From Pseudomonas sp. MAG733B (GTDB lineage Bacteria; Pseudomonadota; Gammaproteobacteria; Pseudomonadales; Pseudomonadaceae), in the NCBI RefSeq assembly GCF_036884845.1, contig NZ_CP145732.1, positions 3,844,001-3,908,000 on the forward strand: a stretch of 64,000 bases of DNA, read 5' to 3'. A model generated the notes under the pieces. The model was not told the DNA's origin and did not search any database. It saw nothing but the letters and a program-made list of their open reading frames with translations. Positions 62,020 through 64,000 of this stretch are shown in pieces. Numbering within the stretch: the first letter of the stretch is position 1; each line of letters opens with the position of its first letter. A program made the position numbers and the translations under genes.

Positions 62020-62664
62020 ATGACGAACAAAAGCACCGTTCGCCAAACCCGCAGACTGGCTCCACATTCAATGTTCTGGAGAAGTCTCTTGCTCACCTCA
62101 TTTGCAACCTGGTTACGGTTCCTCAGCAAAGTGGATACCTTTGGCGCTTCGCTTATGCGACTGGCAATCGGCATCGTGTTCCTGTGGATTGGTGCACTCA
62201 AATTCGTCCCCTACGAGGCCGACAGCATCACACCGTTTGTCGCCAACAGCCCCTTCATGTCGTTCTTCTACGAGCACCCGCAAGAGTACAAGGTTCACCT
62301 GACACATGAAGGCGAACTGAACGCGGACAAGCGCGCCTGGCAGACAGCCAATAACACCTACGGGTTCTCGACCGGGCTGGGCATTGTCGAACTCCTGATT
62401 GGTTTATTGGTGCTGTCCAATCCGATCTCACGACGCACCGGCTTACTCGGTGGTGCATTGGCCTTCGGTACGCCATTGGTGACGTTGAGCTTTCTGATCA
62501 CCACGCCAGAGGCCTGGGTCGGTGCCCTGGGCGACGCTCAGAACGGTTTTCCCTATCTGTCCGGTGGCGGTCGCCTGGTGCTTAAAGACGTATTGATGCT
62601 GGCAGGTTCGCTGACTGTGATGGCCGACTCCGCTCGTCATCTGCTGCGGGAAAGTCGTGCATGA
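62020..62664 (+). CDS. DUF417 (YkgB-like) inner-membrane protein
   Basis: The 214-residue protein has four hydrophobic segments. Family features are RLAIGIVFLWIGALKFVPYEADSITPFVANSPFMSF and ETGLGIVELLIG-like (here STGLGIVELLIGLLVL), then GGRLVLKDVLMLAGSL. YkgB family proteins may act in stress resistance; exact activity unknown. ATG 62020 is chosen by family start; 61960 and 62074 are alternatives. Divergent AraC regulator upstream. Confidence 0.82.
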   Translation: MTNKSTVRQTRRLAPHSMFWRSLLLTSFATWLRFLSKVDTFGASLMRLAIGIVFLWIGALKFVPYEADSITPFVANSPFMSFFYEHPQEYKVHLTHEGELNADKRAWQTANNTYGFSTGLGIVELLIGLLVLSNPISRRTGLLGGALAFGTPLVTLSFLITTPEAWVGALGDAQNGFPYLSGGGRLVLKDVLMLAGSLTVMADSARHLLRESRA

Positions 62665-63095
62665 GCCATCAACGCCTCGCTGGATTGTTTCACCCAGCAC
62701 AATTAAGCCATGACATCCCTGCCGGTTCTCTAATTGCCCATAGATGGTGAGACTGAACGCAGAAGGCATTGACCCATTTCGGGCTAATGCAGAGTCCATC
62801 CAGGGAGTCCCCACATGATTGATGTTGCTCATTCCTGCGACGGTAACCCTTGGTTGGAGACTCCAGCCATGGCCCATAGCGAATACGAAGGTAGTTTTTT
62901 GTTGCCCCAACTGATGGGTGCACTGGCTAGCGAGTCCAGAGCGGCTCCTGTCACGCACAGATCCAATGCGCATCAGAACAAGGTTTCGGTCTCGAAACGA
63001 TGCGCCCCGATTTTGCGCGCATTTAAACTTCGTTTTTCTCCCCTTTAACGATGGTTGGCCACACCTGTGTTGTGCGACCTTGCAGAGAATTGAGA
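62665..63095. other. 430-bp gap before gor, no gene supported
   Basis: Short open frames occur on both strands (for example 62815-63048 +, 62443-62973 -), but none shows family features or a convincing ribosome binding site. It could hold a decayed element. The promoter of gor must lie in its last part. Confidence 0.35.
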
Positions 63096-64000
63096 TGACC
63101 TACGACTTTGATTTATTTGTGATTGGTGCAGGCTCCGGCGGTGTCCGTGCTGCGCGTTTTGCCGCAGGATTCGGCGCGAAAGTGGCTGTTGCCGAAAGCC
63201 GCTACCTCGGTGGTACTTGCGTGAATGTCGGTTGCGTGCCAAAAAAACTGCTGGTCTACGGCTCGCATTTTGCCGACGACTTCGAACAGGCCGAGGGCTT
63301 TGGCTGGACGGCCGGCAAGGCGCAATTCGACTGGGAAAAATTGATCTCCAACAAGAACCGCGAGATCGAACGGCTCAACGGGATTTACCGCAAATTGCTG
63401 ATCAACAGCGGCGTGACCTTGCTCGAAGGTCATGCACGGCTGACCGATGCGCATCACGTTGAAATCAACGGCCAACGTTACAGCGCAGAACGCATTCTGA
63501 TTGCCACCGGTGGCTGGCCACAGATTCCGGATATTCCAGGTCGTGAGCACGCGATCACTTCGAATGAAGCATTCTTTCTGAAACAACTGCCCAAGCGGGT
63601 ATTGGTGGTTGGCGGTGGTTACATCGCCGTCGAATTTGCCGGTATTTTCAATGGCCTGGGTGCCGACACCAGCCTGCTGTATCGCGGTGATCTGTTCCTG
63701 CGCGGGTTTGATAAATCAGTTCGTACGCACCTTGTGGAAGAACTGACAAAACGCGGTCTGCAATTGCAGTTCAACACCGATATCGTGCAGATCGACAAAC
63801 AGGCGGACGGCAGTCTGCTGGCGACGCTCAACGACGGTCGTCAACTGGAGACCGACAGCATTTTCTACGCCACTGGCCGCCGCCCCATGCTCGACAATCT
63901 GGGCCTGGAAAACACCCGCGTCGCACTCAATGACAAGGGCTTCATCGACGTCAACGACAACTTCGAAACCCGCGAGCCATCGATTCTGGCATTGGGTGAT
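63096..64000 (+). CDS. gor: Glutathione reductase, C-terminus beyond the window
   Basis: About 301 residues are visible. The N-terminal FAD motif [19 protein letters not shown] and the redox disulfide motif [14 protein letters not shown] are both present. The NADPH-binding motif [17 protein letters not shown] (about 169-185) follows, and the end of the visible part ([16 protein letters not shown], then EPSILALGD) is again FAD-binding. The Arg-lacking sequence after the NADPH motif ([13 protein letters not shown]) fits NADPH-type GR. Reduces GSSG with NADPH in the cytoplasm. The dimer interface and catalytic His lie outside the window. Confidence 0.94.

Noticed and set aside
62815..63048. 77-codon frame upstream of gor
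   Set aside because: No family features, weak start context and unusual composition; a peptide product is not supported.

Overview
The window looks like chromosomal accessory DNA from a GC-rich Pseudomonas, most likely of the P. fluorescens group. The reasons are Pseudomonas-type REP inverted-repeat pairs (for example 21330-21441 and 38988-39077), MalT/LuxR-type regulators, a nitABCDEFGH (Nit1C) cluster, DUF1302/DUF1329 pairs and a complete-looking start of glutathione reductase at the right edge. This assignment is inference; no rRNA, tRNA, CRISPR array or intact insertion sequence was seen.

Left cluster (1-12251): a large ATP-binding LuxR regulator (cut by the window edge) diverges from a DUF1302-DUF1329 outer-membrane/periplasmic pair. 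Next come a LuxR gene lacking the NTPase half, a metallo-beta-lactamase-fold protein that has lost most metal ligands, and a 1323-residue autotransporter. Itaconate-type module (12358-17339): hydratase, acyl-CoA dehydrogenase, CoA transferase interrupted by an amber codon, CoA lyase, and a convergent LysR gene. A stand-alone 2-hydroxyacid dehydrogenase follows.

Nit1C module (18686-26824): a sigma-54 activator (nitA) divergent from seven genes (nitBCDEFGH) known for cyanide/nitrile nitrogen assimilation. A good -24/-12 promoter and three repeated upstream sites lie between them. From 26883 to 29344 are three orphan genes: a muconolactone-isomerase-like protein, an MFS transporter and a dTMP-kinase-like protein. 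From 29387 to 33842, an IclR regulator diverges from a tightly overlapping polar amino acid ABC transporter plus FAD oxidase operon, again with a sigma-54-like promoter.

Right cluster (33989-58315): a second, inverted DUF1302-DUF1329 pair with DUF1254, then two divergent catabolic operons. Leftward: two SDRs, enoyl-CoA hydratase, two-subunit acyl-CoA dehydrogenase (small subunit carries an ochre codon) and an alpha-methylacyl-CoA racemase. Rightward: SCP-x thiolase, two half-size MaoC proteins, SDR, acyl-CoA dehydrogenase, DUF2889, acyl-CoA synthetase and DUF1254. A diverged acyl-CoA dehydrogenase, a full-length ATP-binding LuxR regulator and a second degenerate MBL-fold protein complete it. 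Together these suggest uptake and beta-oxidation of a bulky or methyl-branched hydrophobic acid (terpenoid or steroid-like; substrate unknown). An 18-bp imperfect dyad, consensus CCCACYC(N5)GAGKGG or close to it, recurs five times in the promoters of this cluster.

The right end (58729-64000) holds an NmrA-like reductase divergent from a LysR regulator, a chimeric gene remnant, an AraC regulator divergent from a DUF417 membrane protein, and the 5' part of gor. The main points for follow-up are the duplicated DUF1302/DUF1329/pseudo-MBL/LuxR modules and their shared operator-like motif, two nonsense-interrupted catabolic genes, and the regulatory architecture of the Nit1C locus.
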